The translations under genes and the position numbers were made by a program. 64,000 nt of DNA from Magnetospirillum sp. (GTDB lineage Bacteria > Pseudomonadota > Alphaproteobacteria > Rhodospirillales > Magnetospirillaceae), in the NCBI GenBank assembly GCA_024707145.1, contig JANQAI010000012.1:1-64000 (forward strand). Reading direction: 5' to 3'. Below, piece by piece: positions 45,553 through 53,639 of this stretch (positions are counted from its first letter, which is position 1; each line of letters opens with the position of its first letter). The notes under the pieces were generated by a model. The model had not been told where the DNA came from. It did not search any database and saw only the letters and a program-made list of their open reading frames with translations.

Positions 45553-47032
45553 GGCCGCCCTCCCGCCGCAGCAGGCACCCCAGCACCTGAACCACGAAGA
45601 TCACCCCGCCCAGCACGGCGATGGCGCCGCCCAGCCCCACCACGCCCATGGCGGCCAGCTTGACGGCGCTGTCGAGCCCCTGCTCGGCGCCGGCGGTCTT
45701 GCGCGCCACCCCGGCCACCCCGGCCATGTAGAAACCGAGCGCGTGCAGCAGCTGCCCCCAGCCGTACAGGTGGAACTGCGCCCGTACCCAGCGCCCGCCG
45801 CCGGCCGAACGCCGGAGGGCCGGCAGCAATTCCGTATGGATCAGCCCCATCAGCGCCAAGTTCACGCCGCCGATCACCGCGTGGTAATGCGAGGGCGTGC
45901 GGGTGTCGGCCACCCCAAGGGCGAAGCCGGCGAAGCCGCCCAGGCCGAACACCGCCAGCGACAGCGCCAAAGCCAGCACCGCCGGCGAAGCCGGATCACG
46001 GGGTCCCCTAGAGCGCGATGACAACAGGTCGGCGCGGCACCGCGCCGACCTGTTGTCTGAATCGCCCTCTAACTTATTGATAAGAGACGGATTCAGCTTG
46101 CAGGTCGAATCGCCTTGCGACCCGACCTGCAAGCTGAATCCGTCTCTGGCCCGCCAATAAGCCCATAGGCGCCAAGCCACCCCCGCCCCCATGACCAGAG
46201 GGGGCAGCGGCAGCCCCACCCACAGCAGCGCGGTGAAGGCCTGCCGATGGGGCAGGCCCAGCACATCCAGGCGATAGGCGAAGGGTGCGGCCAGCGCCAC
46301 CACCACCAGGGCGGCATAGGCGGTCCGCGCCGTCAGCGGCGGCAGGGCTCCCCGACCGAAGGCGCGCTGGCACAACACCTGCCAGCCCACCAGCAACAGG
46401 GCGGTATTGACGAATTGCAGCACATGGCCGCCGCCCCAGAACAGGCGCTCGTTCAGATGCTCGATGGGCGTTCCGGCGGGGATCAGCGCGGTGGCCAGCC
46501 CGAAACACAGCAGCGCCACCAGCAGACAGGCCGAAGCCGCCCGCATGCCGGCGGCAAATACTCCCGCGGCGTGGGCCGCCAGGGTGCGTGCGGCCGCCAG
46601 CCCGATGCCGCCGGCCAGCAGCGCCAGCCCCAGGTAATAGAGGGGATGCACCAGCACCGGCACGTAATTGTTCAGCGACGCCTCGCCCGCCCCGGCCAGG
46701 GTCGGCACCAGCAGCATGACGCTGCCGGCCACCGCCAGGACAAGAGCGGCGAACCCCAGGCTCCGTCCGGCGGGCGCGGCCGGAACCGTCAGCGCGCCCA
46801 GCATGGCCAGCAGCCAGATCTGGAACGAGAACACCACGTGGGTGACCAACCCCTTGTGGAAGAAGTCGGTGCCCCAGGGCAGCCATTCCTGCGCGCCGGG
46901 TGTCCGCGACGCCGCCAGCAGCAGGGCCAGGGCGCCGGCCACCGCCAAAGCGCCCAGCGCCAGCAGCAGCCAGCCGCGCATCTCGGCGCGGGCTGCACGG
47001 TTCACCCCGGTTTCCTCGCAGGCCATCCGCAT
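45545..47032 (-). CDS. Heme-copper oxidase subunit I-like, palindrome insert
   Basis: 495-residue polytopic protein with about twelve hydrophobic segments. Candidate metal ligands are His in FFHKGLVTHVVFSFQIW, FWGGGHVLQFVNTALLLVG and SHYHAVIGGVNLALMG. It is paired with a CuA subunit II gene. The protein is unusual: between two transmembrane segments (after WRLWAYWRA and before PASPAVLALALS) lies a hydrophilic stretch of about 46 residues encoded entirely by a palindromic repeat (46009-46147), read in frame. The exact oxidase class (cbb3-like, NOR-like or other) is unclear because the usual histidine pair of TM7 was not found. The start at 47032 is tentative; ATGs at 47026 and about 47062 are alternatives. 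Confidence 0.68.
   Translation of the reverse strand: MRMACEETGVNRAARAEMRGWLLLALGALAVAGALALLLAASRTPGAQEWLPWGTDFFHKGLVTHVVFSFQIWLLAMLGALTVPAAPAGRSLGFAALVLAVAGSVMLLVPTLAGAGEASLNNYVPVLVHPLYYLGLALLAGGIGLAAARTLAAHAAGVFAAGMRAASACLLVALLCFGLATALIPAGTPIEHLNERLFWGGGHVLQFVNTALLLVGWQVLCQRAFGRGALPPLTARTAYAALVVVALAAPFAYRLDVLGLPHRQAFTALLWVGLPLPPLVMGAGVAWRLWAYWRARDGFSLQVGSQGDSTCKLNPSLINKLEGDSDNRSARCRADLLSSRSRGPRDPASPAVLALALSLAVFGLGGFAGFALGVADTRTPSHYHAVIGGVNLALMGLIHTELLPALRRSAGGGRWVRAQFHLYGWGQLLHALGFYMAGVAGVARKTAGAEQGLDSAVKLAAMGVVGLGGAIAVLGGVIFVVQVLGCLLRREGGHG
46009..46147. repeat. Palindromic element copy A, inside oxidase gene
   Basis: 139 bp with two perfect hairpins. The first is ACAACAGGTCGGCGCG / CGCGCCGACCTGTTGT (16-bp stem, 46021-46056). 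The second is a 25-bp stem from 46083-46107 to 46123-46147 with a 15-base loop. The left end TAGAGCGCGATGACA is shared with copies B and C. The element is open throughout in the frame of the host gene on the minus strand. Confidence 0.9.
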
Positions 47033-47428
47033 GGACGTCTTCCCCTTTCGCTTGGACATGGGGGTGGCGCAAAAGGAAAACCAGTCTTGCCCAGCCGCAC
47101 ACGCCCCTGCGTCAGGTGGAGCGCGACCTCCGTCCGGGATGCGCCCTGCCTCCTGGCGGATTGACGAAACCAGCCCGCCGGGTTGTCCTGACGAAGCCAT
47201 GGGCCACCGGCGGCCCAGGGCATCGGTTGTTTACCTCACTTGCCCCGCGCCTGAAACGTTCCCATACTCCTTATTTGACAGGATTAAGGAGTCGTGGCCT
47301 ACTTTTGAAAATTTTGGGAACCATGACAGGAGATCATGGGTAATACTACAACATAATGAAACGCTTATATCGCAGCGCAGCAAATGACGCTGCGGCGCAA
47401 CAAAGTAAAATGGCTCCGGGAGGCCGCA
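47033..47428. promoter_or_regulatory. Divergent spacer, oxidase and liv operons
   Basis: About 396 bases without a gene. The liv-proximal 170 bases are markedly AT-richer. An 8-bp inverted repeat ACTCCTTA / TAAGGAGT (47266-47292, 11-base spacer) flanks a TTGACA hexamer at 47275, which would suit a repressor operator over a -35 box. GGGAGG before 47429 is the livG ribosome-binding site. Confidence 0.5.
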
Positions 47429-48194
47429 ATGGGAGACGATTTCATCGTCGAAACCCGCAACCTGACAAAAGAGTTCAAAGGTTTTGTCGCTGTATCCGAC
47501 GTCAACCTCAAGGTGCGGCGGCACTCGATCCATGCCCTGATCGGGCCCAACGGAGCCGGCAAGACCACCTGCTTCAACCTGATCACCAAGTTCCTGCCGG
47601 CCTCGCGCGGGCAGATACTGTTCAACGGGCACGACATCACCCACGCCAAGCCGGCCGCCATCGCCCGCCAGGGCATGGTGCGCAGCTTCCAGATCTCGGC
47701 GGTGTTCGGCCACCTGACCGCGCTGGAGAACGTGCGCGTGGCGCTGCAGCGCAAGCTGGGCACCTCGTTCCAGTTCTGGAAATCCGACCGCAGCCTGGCC
47801 GGTGCTCAACGACCGCGCCGACGAACTGCTCACCGCTGTGGGCGTCGATGAATGGCGCGACGTGCCGGCCGGCGAACTGTCCTATGGCCGCAAGCGGGCG
47901 CTGGAGATCGCCACCACCCTGGCGCTCGACCCCGAGATGCTGCTGCTGGACGAGCCCATGGCCGGCATGGGCACCGAGGACGTGGCCCGCACCGCCGAAC
48001 TGATCCGGCGGGTGGCCAAGGACCGCACCGTGCTGATGGTGGAGCACAATCTCTCGGTCGTGGCCGACCTGTCGGACACCATCACCGTGCTGAAGCTGGG
48101 CAAGGTCCTGGCCGAAGGGCCCTATGCCGAGATTTCCAAGAACCCCGAGGTGATCGAGGCGTATATGGGACACGGAGTGGGCGGCCATGCGTGA
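47429..48194 (+). CDS. livG: Branched-chain-type ABC ATPase LivG, one frameshift
   Basis: About 254 residues after correction. Walker A GPNGAGKTTCFNLITKF, Q-loop MVRSFQISAVFGHLTALENV, signature LSYGRKRALEIATTLALDP, Walker B MLLLDEPMAGMG and the H-loop VEHNLSVVADLSD. An extra G at 47801 (GCCGGTGCTCAACG for GCCGTGCTCAACG) shifts the frame in the helical domain. It is one of two ATPases powering the LivH-LivM importer encoded downstream, and overlaps livF by eight bases. Confidence 0.9.
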
Positions 48195-48897
48195 CGGCGG
48201 CGCTTTGCTGAAGGTCGAGGGGCTGCAGGCCTGGTACGGCGAAAGCCACGTGCTGCACGGCATGACCTTCCACATCCAGCCCGGCGAGGTGGTGACCCTG
48301 CTGGGCCGCAACGGCGTCGGCAAGACCACCACCATGCGCTCCATCATGGGCATCACCGCCAAGCGCGACGGCTCGGTGGCGTTCGACGGTGTCGAGACCA
48401 TCAAGCTGGGCTCCAACAAGATCGCCCGCTTGGGGCTAGGCTACTGCCCCGAGGAACGCGGCATCTTCTCGTCGCTGAACGTGCGCGAGAACCTGATGCT
48501 GCCGCCGGTGGTGCTGCCGGGAGGCCTGAGCGTGGACGAGGTCTACGGCCTGTTCCCCCGCCTGCAAGAGCGCGCCGGCAGCCAGGGCACCAAGCTGTCG
48601 GGCGGCGAGCAGCAGATGCTGGCCATTGCCCGCATCCTGCGCACCGGCGCCAAGCTGCTGCTGCTGGACGAACCCACCGAGGGCTTGGCCCCGGTCATCG
48701 TCCAGCATATCGGCGACATCATCCGCCAGCTCAAGCAACGCGGCTTCACCATCCTGCTGGTGGAACAGAACTTCCATTTCGCCGCCACCGTCGCCGACCG
48801 CCATTACGTGGTCGAGCACGGCCGGGTGGTGGACATGATCCCCAATGCCGACCTGTCGGCCAATATGGAGAAGCTGAAGACTTACCTGGGGGTTTGA
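48187..48897 (+). CDS. livF: Branched-chain-type ABC ATPase LivF
   Basis: 236 residues. Walker A GRNGVGKTTTMRSIMG, YCPEERGIFSSLNVRENLML, signature LSGGEQQMLAIARILRTG, Walker B LLLLDEPTEGLAPVIV and H-loop VEQNFHFAATVAD. The EG-LAP and VEQN motifs are typical of LivF. It partners with LivG at the membrane pair LivHM. Confidence 0.93.
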   Translation: MRDGGALLKVEGLQAWYGESHVLHGMTFHIQPGEVVTLLGRNGVGKTTTMRSIMGITAKRDGSVAFDGVETIKLGSNKIARLGLGYCPEERGIFSSLNVRENLMLPPVVLPGGLSVDEVYGLFPRLQERAGSQGTKLSGGEQQMLAIARILRTGAKLLLLDEPTEGLAPVIVQHIGDIIRQLKQRGFTILLVEQNFHFAATVADRHYVVEHGRVVDMIPNADLSANMEKLKTYLGV

Positions 48898-48912
48898 CGG
48901 ATCGTTCCACTC

Positions 48913-49011
48913 CGTCATGCCCGGGCTCGACCCGGGCATCCATGGATCGCCGGGTCGTGAAGTTTATCGCCGGGCTGGCCCTTGGCCAGACCCGGTGACC
49001 CGGCGATGACG
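48913..49011. repeat. Palindromic repeat between livF and livJ
   Basis: Element bounded by CGTCAT and ATGACG. The first part is the hairpin ATGCCCGGG-CTCGA-CCCGGGCAT. The second part (48942-49011) is the inverted near-copy of 39961-40034. Within an operon it may cause partial termination or stabilise mRNA. Confidence 0.78.
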
Positions 49012-49072
49012 AAAGAAGAAGGCACCAATGGGCAAAAAGCCCAGTCAATAAAGACACAGGAGGAGATTCACG

Positions 49073-50284
49073 ATGCTCAGGAAGGCTCTGGTAGGCGCCG
49101 TTACGGCGCTGGCGCTCTCGGCCGGCACCGCCCAGGCGCAGCTTAGCGACAACAAGGTCAAGATCGGCGTGCTGACCGATCTGTCCGGCACCTATTCCGA
49201 CCTGGCCGGCCAGGGTTCGGTGGTGGCGGCGCAGATGGCCATCGAGGATTTCGGCGGCAAGCTGAACGGCATGCCCATCGAACTGGTCTCGGCCGACCAT
49301 CAGAACAAGGCGGACATCGCGTCCAGCATCGCCCGCAAATGGTACGACACCGAGCAGGTGGACGCCATCTTCGACCTGGTGACCACGGCCGCCGCGGTGG
49401 CGGTGCGCGAGGTCAGCCGCGAGAAGGGCAAGATCGACATCAATTCCGGCGCCGGCTCCACCGTGCTGACCAACGACAAGTGTTCGGTCACCGGCTTCCA
49501 CTGGACCTACGACGTTTACGCCATGGCGGTGGGCACCGGCAATGCGGTGGTCAAGCAGGGCGGCGATTCCTGGTTCTTCCTGACCGCCGACTACGCCTTC
49601 GGCCACGACCTTGAGGCGCAGACCGCCAAGGTGGTCAAGGCCAATGGCGGCACGGTGAAGGGCGCGGTGCGCCATCCCTTCCCCAATTCCGACTTCTCGT
49701 CCTTCCTGCTGCAGGCCCAGGCCTCGCAGGCCAAGATCATCGGCCTGGCCAATGCCGGTTCGGACACCATCAACGCCATCAAGCAGGCCAAGGAATTCGG
49801 CATCACCCAGGGCGGCCAGTCGCTGGCCGGCCTGCTGGTGTTCATTTCCGACATCCACTCGCTGGGCCTGGACACCGCCCAGGGCATGATGCTGACCACC
49901 GGCTATTACTGGGATCGCGACGACGCCTCGCGCGCCTGGGCCAAGCGCTGGAGCGAGCGCATGAAGGGCCGCATGCCCACCATGGTCCATGCCGGCGTCT
50001 ATTCCTCGGTGCTGCACTACCTGCGCTCCATCCAGGCGGCCAAGACCGACGAGGGCGTGAAGGTGGCCGAGCAGATCCGCACCCTGCCGATCAAGGACTT
50101 CTTCGCCGTCAACGGCAAGGTGCGTCCCGACGGCCGCATGGTCCACGACATGTACCTGGCCCAGGTGAAGAAGCCGTCCGAGTCCAAGTATCCGTGGGAT
50201 TACTACAACATCCTGCGCACCATTCCGGGCGACGAGGCGTTCAAGCCGCTGGCCGAAAGCACCTGCCCGCTGGTGAAGAAGTAA
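49073..50284 (+). CDS. Periplasmic ligand-binding protein (Liv type)
   Basis: 403 residues. Signal peptide MLRKALVGAVTALALSAGTA-QAQ, then the type I periplasmic binding fold: VKIGVLTDLSGTYSDLAGQG, AIEDFGGKLNGMPIELVSAD, ADYAFGHDLEAQTAKVVKAN and GLANAGSDTINAIKQAKEFG. It belongs to the LivJ-like family, whose members bind branched-chain amino acids, amides, urea or aromatic acids. Ligand specificity cannot be assigned by inspection. AGGAGGAG precedes the ATG. Confidence 0.88.
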   Translation: MLRKALVGAVTALALSAGTAQAQLSDNKVKIGVLTDLSGTYSDLAGQGSVVAAQMAIEDFGGKLNGMPIELVSADHQNKADIASSIARKWYDTEQVDAIFDLVTTAAAVAVREVSREKGKIDINSGAGSTVLTNDKCSVTGFHWTYDVYAMAVGTGNAVVKQGGDSWFFLTADYAFGHDLEAQTAKVVKANGGTVKGAVRHPFPNSDFSSFLLQAQASQAKIIGLANAGSDTINAIKQAKEFGITQGGQSLAGLLVFISDIHSLGLDTAQGMMLTTGYYWDRDDASRAWAKRWSERMKGRMPTMVHAGVYSSVLHYLRSIQAAKTDEGVKVAEQIRTLPIKDFFAVNGKVRPDGRMVHDMYLAQVKKPSESKYPWDYYNILRTIPGDEAFKPLAESTCPLVKK

Positions 50285-50296
50285 GAAGACCATAAC

Positions 50297-50323
50297 GGGG
50301 CGTCCGCACCGGGCGGACGCCCC
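50297..50323 (+). promoter_or_regulatory. Stable hairpin between livJ-like gene and livH
   Basis: 11-bp stem GGGGCGTCCGC / GCGGACGCCCC with a five-base loop and no T-run. Such hairpins after binding-protein genes often protect the upstream mRNA, raising binding protein over permease levels. Confidence 0.6.
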
Positions 50324-50343
50324 GGCAAGGAGAGTTCGACACG

Positions 50344-51231
50344 ATGATGACCGTCTTCGGCATACCGGCCGCGGCGCTGTTCGGCCAGCTTCTGCTGGGC
50401 CTGATCAACGGTGCCTTCTACGCCATGCTGAGTCTCGGCCTCGCCCTGATCTTCGGCCTGCTCAACATCATCAATTTCAGCCACGGCGCGCAGTACATGA
50501 TGGGAGCCTTCGTCGCCTGGCTGCTGTTGACCTATGCGGGAGCGGGCTATTGGGTGGCGCTGGTGCTGGCGCCCATCCTGGTGGCCGCCATCGGCATCGT
50601 CATCGAGCGCACCATGCTGTCACGCCTCTACAAACTGGATCATTTGTACGGCCTGCTGCTGACCTTCGGCCTGGCGCTGATCATCGAAGGCATCTTCCGC
50701 CAGCTCTACGGCATTTCCGGCATGCCCTACTCGGTGCCCAAGGAGCTGGCCGGCGGCTGGAACCTGGGCTTCATGTACCTGCCCATCTACCGCGCCTGGG
50801 TGGTGCTGGCCTCGGCGGTGCTGTGCCTGGGCACCTGGTTCGCCATCGAGAAGACCAAGCTGGGCGCCTACCTGCGCGCCGGCACCGAGAACCCCACCCT
50901 GGTGCAGGCCTTCGGCGTCAACGTGCCGCTGATGATCACGTTGACCTACGGCTTCGGCGTGGCGCTGGCCGGCATCGCCGGCGTGCTGGCCGCCCCGGTC
51001 TATTCGGTCAATCCGCTGATGGGCTCCAACCTGATCATCGTCGTCTTCGCCGTGGTGGTCATCGGCGGCATGGGTTCGATCATGGGCTCGGTGGTCACCG
51101 GCTTCATGCTGGGCCTGCTGGAGGGCCTCACCAAGGTGTTCTACCCGGAAGCCGCCGCCACCGTCATCTTCATGGTCATGGTGGTGGTGCTGCTCATCAA
51201 GCCCGCCGGCCTGTTCGGCAAGGGAGCCTGA
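50344..51231 (+). CDS. livH: Branched-chain-type ABC permease LivH
   Basis: 295-residue inner-membrane permease. Eight or so hydrophobic segments: LLLGLINGAFYAMLSLGLAL, IFGLLNIINFSHGAQYMMGA, LYGLLLTFGLALIIEGIFRQ, the EAA-like loop AGTENPTLVQAFGVNVPLMI, and FAVVVIGGMGSIMGSVVTGF. NIINFSHG is the LivH signature. It forms the channel with LivM, whose gene follows after three bases. Confidence 0.94.
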   Translation: MMTVFGIPAAALFGQLLLGLINGAFYAMLSLGLALIFGLLNIINFSHGAQYMMGAFVAWLLLTYAGAGYWVALVLAPILVAAIGIVIERTMLSRLYKLDHLYGLLLTFGLALIIEGIFRQLYGISGMPYSVPKELAGGWNLGFMYLPIYRAWVVLASAVLCLGTWFAIEKTKLGAYLRAGTENPTLVQAFGVNVPLMITLTYGFGVALAGIAGVLAAPVYSVNPLMGSNLIIVVFAVVVIGGMGSIMGSVVTGFMLGLLEGLTKVFYPEAAATVIFMVMVVVLLIKPAGLFGKGA

Positions 51232-51234
51232 TCC

Positions 51235-52218
51235 ATGGCCAAGCACGACGTCACCCTGACCGCGCCCGCCGCCGCCCCGCCCAAGCCCACCTCGCGCCAG
51301 ACCGTGTTCGTGCTGGTGCTGCTGGCGCTTTCCCTGGTGGCGCCGCTGGGGGTCTATCCGGTTTTCCTGATGAAGGGGCTGTGCTTCGCCCTGTTCGCTT
51401 CGGCCTTCAACCTGCTGCTCGGCTATGTGGGCCTGCTGTCCTTCGGCCATGCCGTGTTCTTCGGCTGGTCGGCCTACGTCACCGCCCACGCCGCCAAGGA
51501 ATGGGGGCTGACGCCGGAACTGGCCGTGCTGGCCGGCGTCGCCCTGTCGGCGGCGATGGGCGCGGTGGTGGGCTGGCTGGCCATCCGCCGCCAGGGCATC
51601 TACTTCGCCATGATCACCCTGGCGCTGGCCCAGCTGATGTTCTTCCTGGCGGTGCAGGCGCCATTCACCCACGGCGAGGACGGCATCCAGGGCGTGCCGC
51701 GCGGCCAGTTGTTCGGGCTGTTCGACCTGTCCAACATGATGGTCATGTACTACTTCGTGCTGGCCGTGTTCGTGGCCGCCCTGCTGTTCCTCTACCGCGT
51801 GGTGCATTCGCCCTTCGGCCAGGTGCTCAAGGCCATCCGCGACAACGAGCCGCGCGCGGTGTCGCTGGGCTACCAGGTGGAGCGCTACAAGCTGCTGGCC
51901 TTCGTGCTGTCGGCCAGCCTGGCCGGCCTGGCCGGCTCCATGAAGAGCCTGGTGTTCCAGCTCGCCTCGCTGGCCGACGTGCACTGGCACGCCTCGGGCG
52001 AGGTGGTGCTGATGACGCTGCTGGGCGGCGTCGGCACCGTGTTCGGCCCCACCGTGGGCGCGTTCCTGGTGGTCACCATCCAGAACTACTTCTCGGAAGC
52101 GGGCTCGTGGGTGACCATCATCCAGGGCGTCATCTTCGTCATCTGCGTTCTGGCCTTCCGCAGCGGCATCGTCGGCGTGCTGGCGCCGTGGCTGAAGAAG
52201 CGCGGCATCCAGGCCTGA
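51235..52218 (+). CDS. livM: Branched-chain-type ABC permease LivM
   Basis: 327-residue inner-membrane permease. Motifs: LLLGYVGLLSFGHAVFFGWS (LivM signature YxGLLSFGHAxFFG), FAMITLALAQLMFFLAVQAP, the coupling loop GQVLKAIRDNEPRAVSLGYQ and TLLGGVGTVFGPTVGAFLVV. It completes the transporter with LivH, LivG, LivF and the binding protein. Confidence 0.94.
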   Translation: MAKHDVTLTAPAAAPPKPTSRQTVFVLVLLALSLVAPLGVYPVFLMKGLCFALFASAFNLLLGYVGLLSFGHAVFFGWSAYVTAHAAKEWGLTPELAVLAGVALSAAMGAVVGWLAIRRQGIYFAMITLALAQLMFFLAVQAPFTHGEDGIQGVPRGQLFGLFDLSNMMVMYYFVLAVFVAALLFLYRVVHSPFGQVLKAIRDNEPRAVSLGYQVERYKLLAFVLSASLAGLAGSMKSLVFQLASLADVHWHASGEVVLMTLLGGVGTVFGPTVGAFLVVTIQNYFSEAGSWVTIIQGVIFVICVLAFRSGIVGVLAPWLKKRGIQA

Positions 52219-52232
52219 GAAAGGGGAACAGC

Positions 52233-53048
52233 ATGATCAAGGACATCCTGGTCCATCTGGATGGCGGCGACCGCGACCCCTTGCGCATCGGCGCCGCGCT
52301 GAACCTCGCCAAGCGCTTCGGCAGCCGCCTCACCGGCCTGTTCGCGCGGTCCGAGAACATGCCCGCCGCCCTGGTGGCGCGGCGCGCCTCCGACGCCTAC
52401 GAGGCGGCGGCCAAGCATTCGGAAGAGCAGTTCCAGGCCGCCGCCGCCACGTCCGGAGTGACGGTGCGCTGGTGGCGGCTGGCCCATGGCGAGACCGGCC
52501 ACGTGCTGCACGAAACCCTGGTGGCGTCCCGCTTCCACGATCTCGTGGTGCTGGGCCAGCATCACGAGGGCAAGGACGCGCCCGAGGAACTGGTCGAGCA
52601 CATCATCCTGCAATCCGGCCGGCCGGCGCTGGTGCTGCCGGCGGTGGGCACCTATCCCACCATCGGCACCAACGTGCTGGTGGCGTGGAACGGCGGCCGC
52701 GAGGCCGCCCGCGCCCTGCACGACGCCATCCCGCTGGTGGCCGGGGCCGAGAACGTGGAGATCCTGACGGTGCGCGGACAGCCCGCTGGCAAGCCGGGCG
52801 AAGGCGTCCCCCTGCCGCCCCTGTCCATCCACGACCATCTGGCCGTCCACGGCGTCGCCGTCACCCGCGAGGTGCTGGCGGGCGAGGATATCGGGGTCAT
52901 GGACCTGCTGCTGTCGCGCGCCTTCGACCAGGGCGCCGACCTGCTGGTGATGGGGGCCCATGGCGGCTATCACCTGCCCTTCTTCAAGGGCGCCGGCACC
53001 CGCCACATCCTCAAGCACATGACACTGCCGGTACTCATGGCCCATTGA
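52233..53048 (+). CDS. Universal stress protein, tandem UspA domains
   Basis: 271 residues. The first UspA-like domain starts MIKDILVHLDGGDRDPLRIG. The second is marked by VLVAWNGGREAARALHDAIP and the C-terminal nucleotide-binding pattern LVMGAHGGYHLPFFKGAGTR (GxxGx9-10GS/T-like). It probably binds adenine nucleotides in the cytoplasm. It is the last gene of the liv operon, 15 bases after livM, an unusual but recurrent pairing of Usp proteins with transporters. Confidence 0.85.
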   Translation: MIKDILVHLDGGDRDPLRIGAALNLAKRFGSRLTGLFARSENMPAALVARRASDAYEAAAKHSEEQFQAAAATSGVTVRWWRLAHGETGHVLHETLVASRFHDLVVLGQHHEGKDAPEELVEHIILQSGRPALVLPAVGTYPTIGTNVLVAWNGGREAARALHDAIPLVAGAENVEILTVRGQPAGKPGEGVPLPPLSIHDHLAVHGVAVTREVLAGEDIGVMDLLLSRAFDQGADLLVMGAHGGYHLPFFKGAGTRHILKHMTLPVLMAH

Positions 53049-53054
53049 GGCCGC

Positions 53055-53510
53055 TTAGGCATCTCCCCGCGCCGCCACCACCAGCGGCGAGGTGAAGGTC
53101 TGGACGGCATGCCCCTCGGCATCCAGCGTCTGCGTCCGGACGCGCACGATGCCGAAGCCGGGCCGCGAGCGCATGGGGCGCACCTCCAGCACCTCGGAAC
53201 GCACGGTGAGCACGTCGCCCGGCCGCACCGGCCGGTGCCACTTCAATTCCTCGACGCCCGCGCCGATGACGCCGTTGGCCGGGCGAAGCTCGCCGGTGGT
53301 CAGCAGCCGCATGGTGACACAGGCGGTGTGCCAGCCGCTGGAGGCCAGTCCCTGGAAGAAGCTGTCCTCGGCGGCGGCCTCGTCCAGATGGAACGGCTGA
53401 GGGTCCCACAGGCCGGCGAATTCCTTGATGTTGTCCGCCGTCACCGCATAGCTGCCCGACCCATAGGTCTGGCCCACGGCGAAATCTTCCAGGTACAGCA
53501 CACCACTCAT
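53055..53510 (-). CDS. MaoC-like hotdog dehydratase
   Basis: 151 residues. Single hotdog fold: YLEDFAVGQTYGSGSYAVTA, FAGLWDPQPFHLDEAAAEDS (the D-x-x-x-H hydratase region), FFQGLASSGWHTACVTMRLL, VRPGDVLTVRSEVLEVRPMR. MaoC proteins hydrate enoyl-CoA thioesters. It is convergent with the stress-protein gene. GGAGGT precedes the ATG at 53510. Proximity to the ABC importer could suggest degradation of an imported acid, but this is speculative. Confidence 0.85.
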   Translation of the reverse strand: MSGVLYLEDFAVGQTYGSGSYAVTADNIKEFAGLWDPQPFHLDEAAAEDSFFQGLASSGWHTACVTMRLLTTGELRPANGVIGAGVEELKWHRPVRPGDVLTVRSEVLEVRPMRSRPGFGIVRVRTQTLDAEGHAVQTFTSPLVVAARGDA

Positions 53511-53639
53511 GGGACCTCCGCGCACGCCTCGGATGGTTGAAGGATGGATGAGCACACCACACCTGCAGTACCATCACCGAGCGAATAATTCTAATGGCCG
53601 GACATAGTTTTCCTGCGACAGAAGGGGAGGACCAAGACC

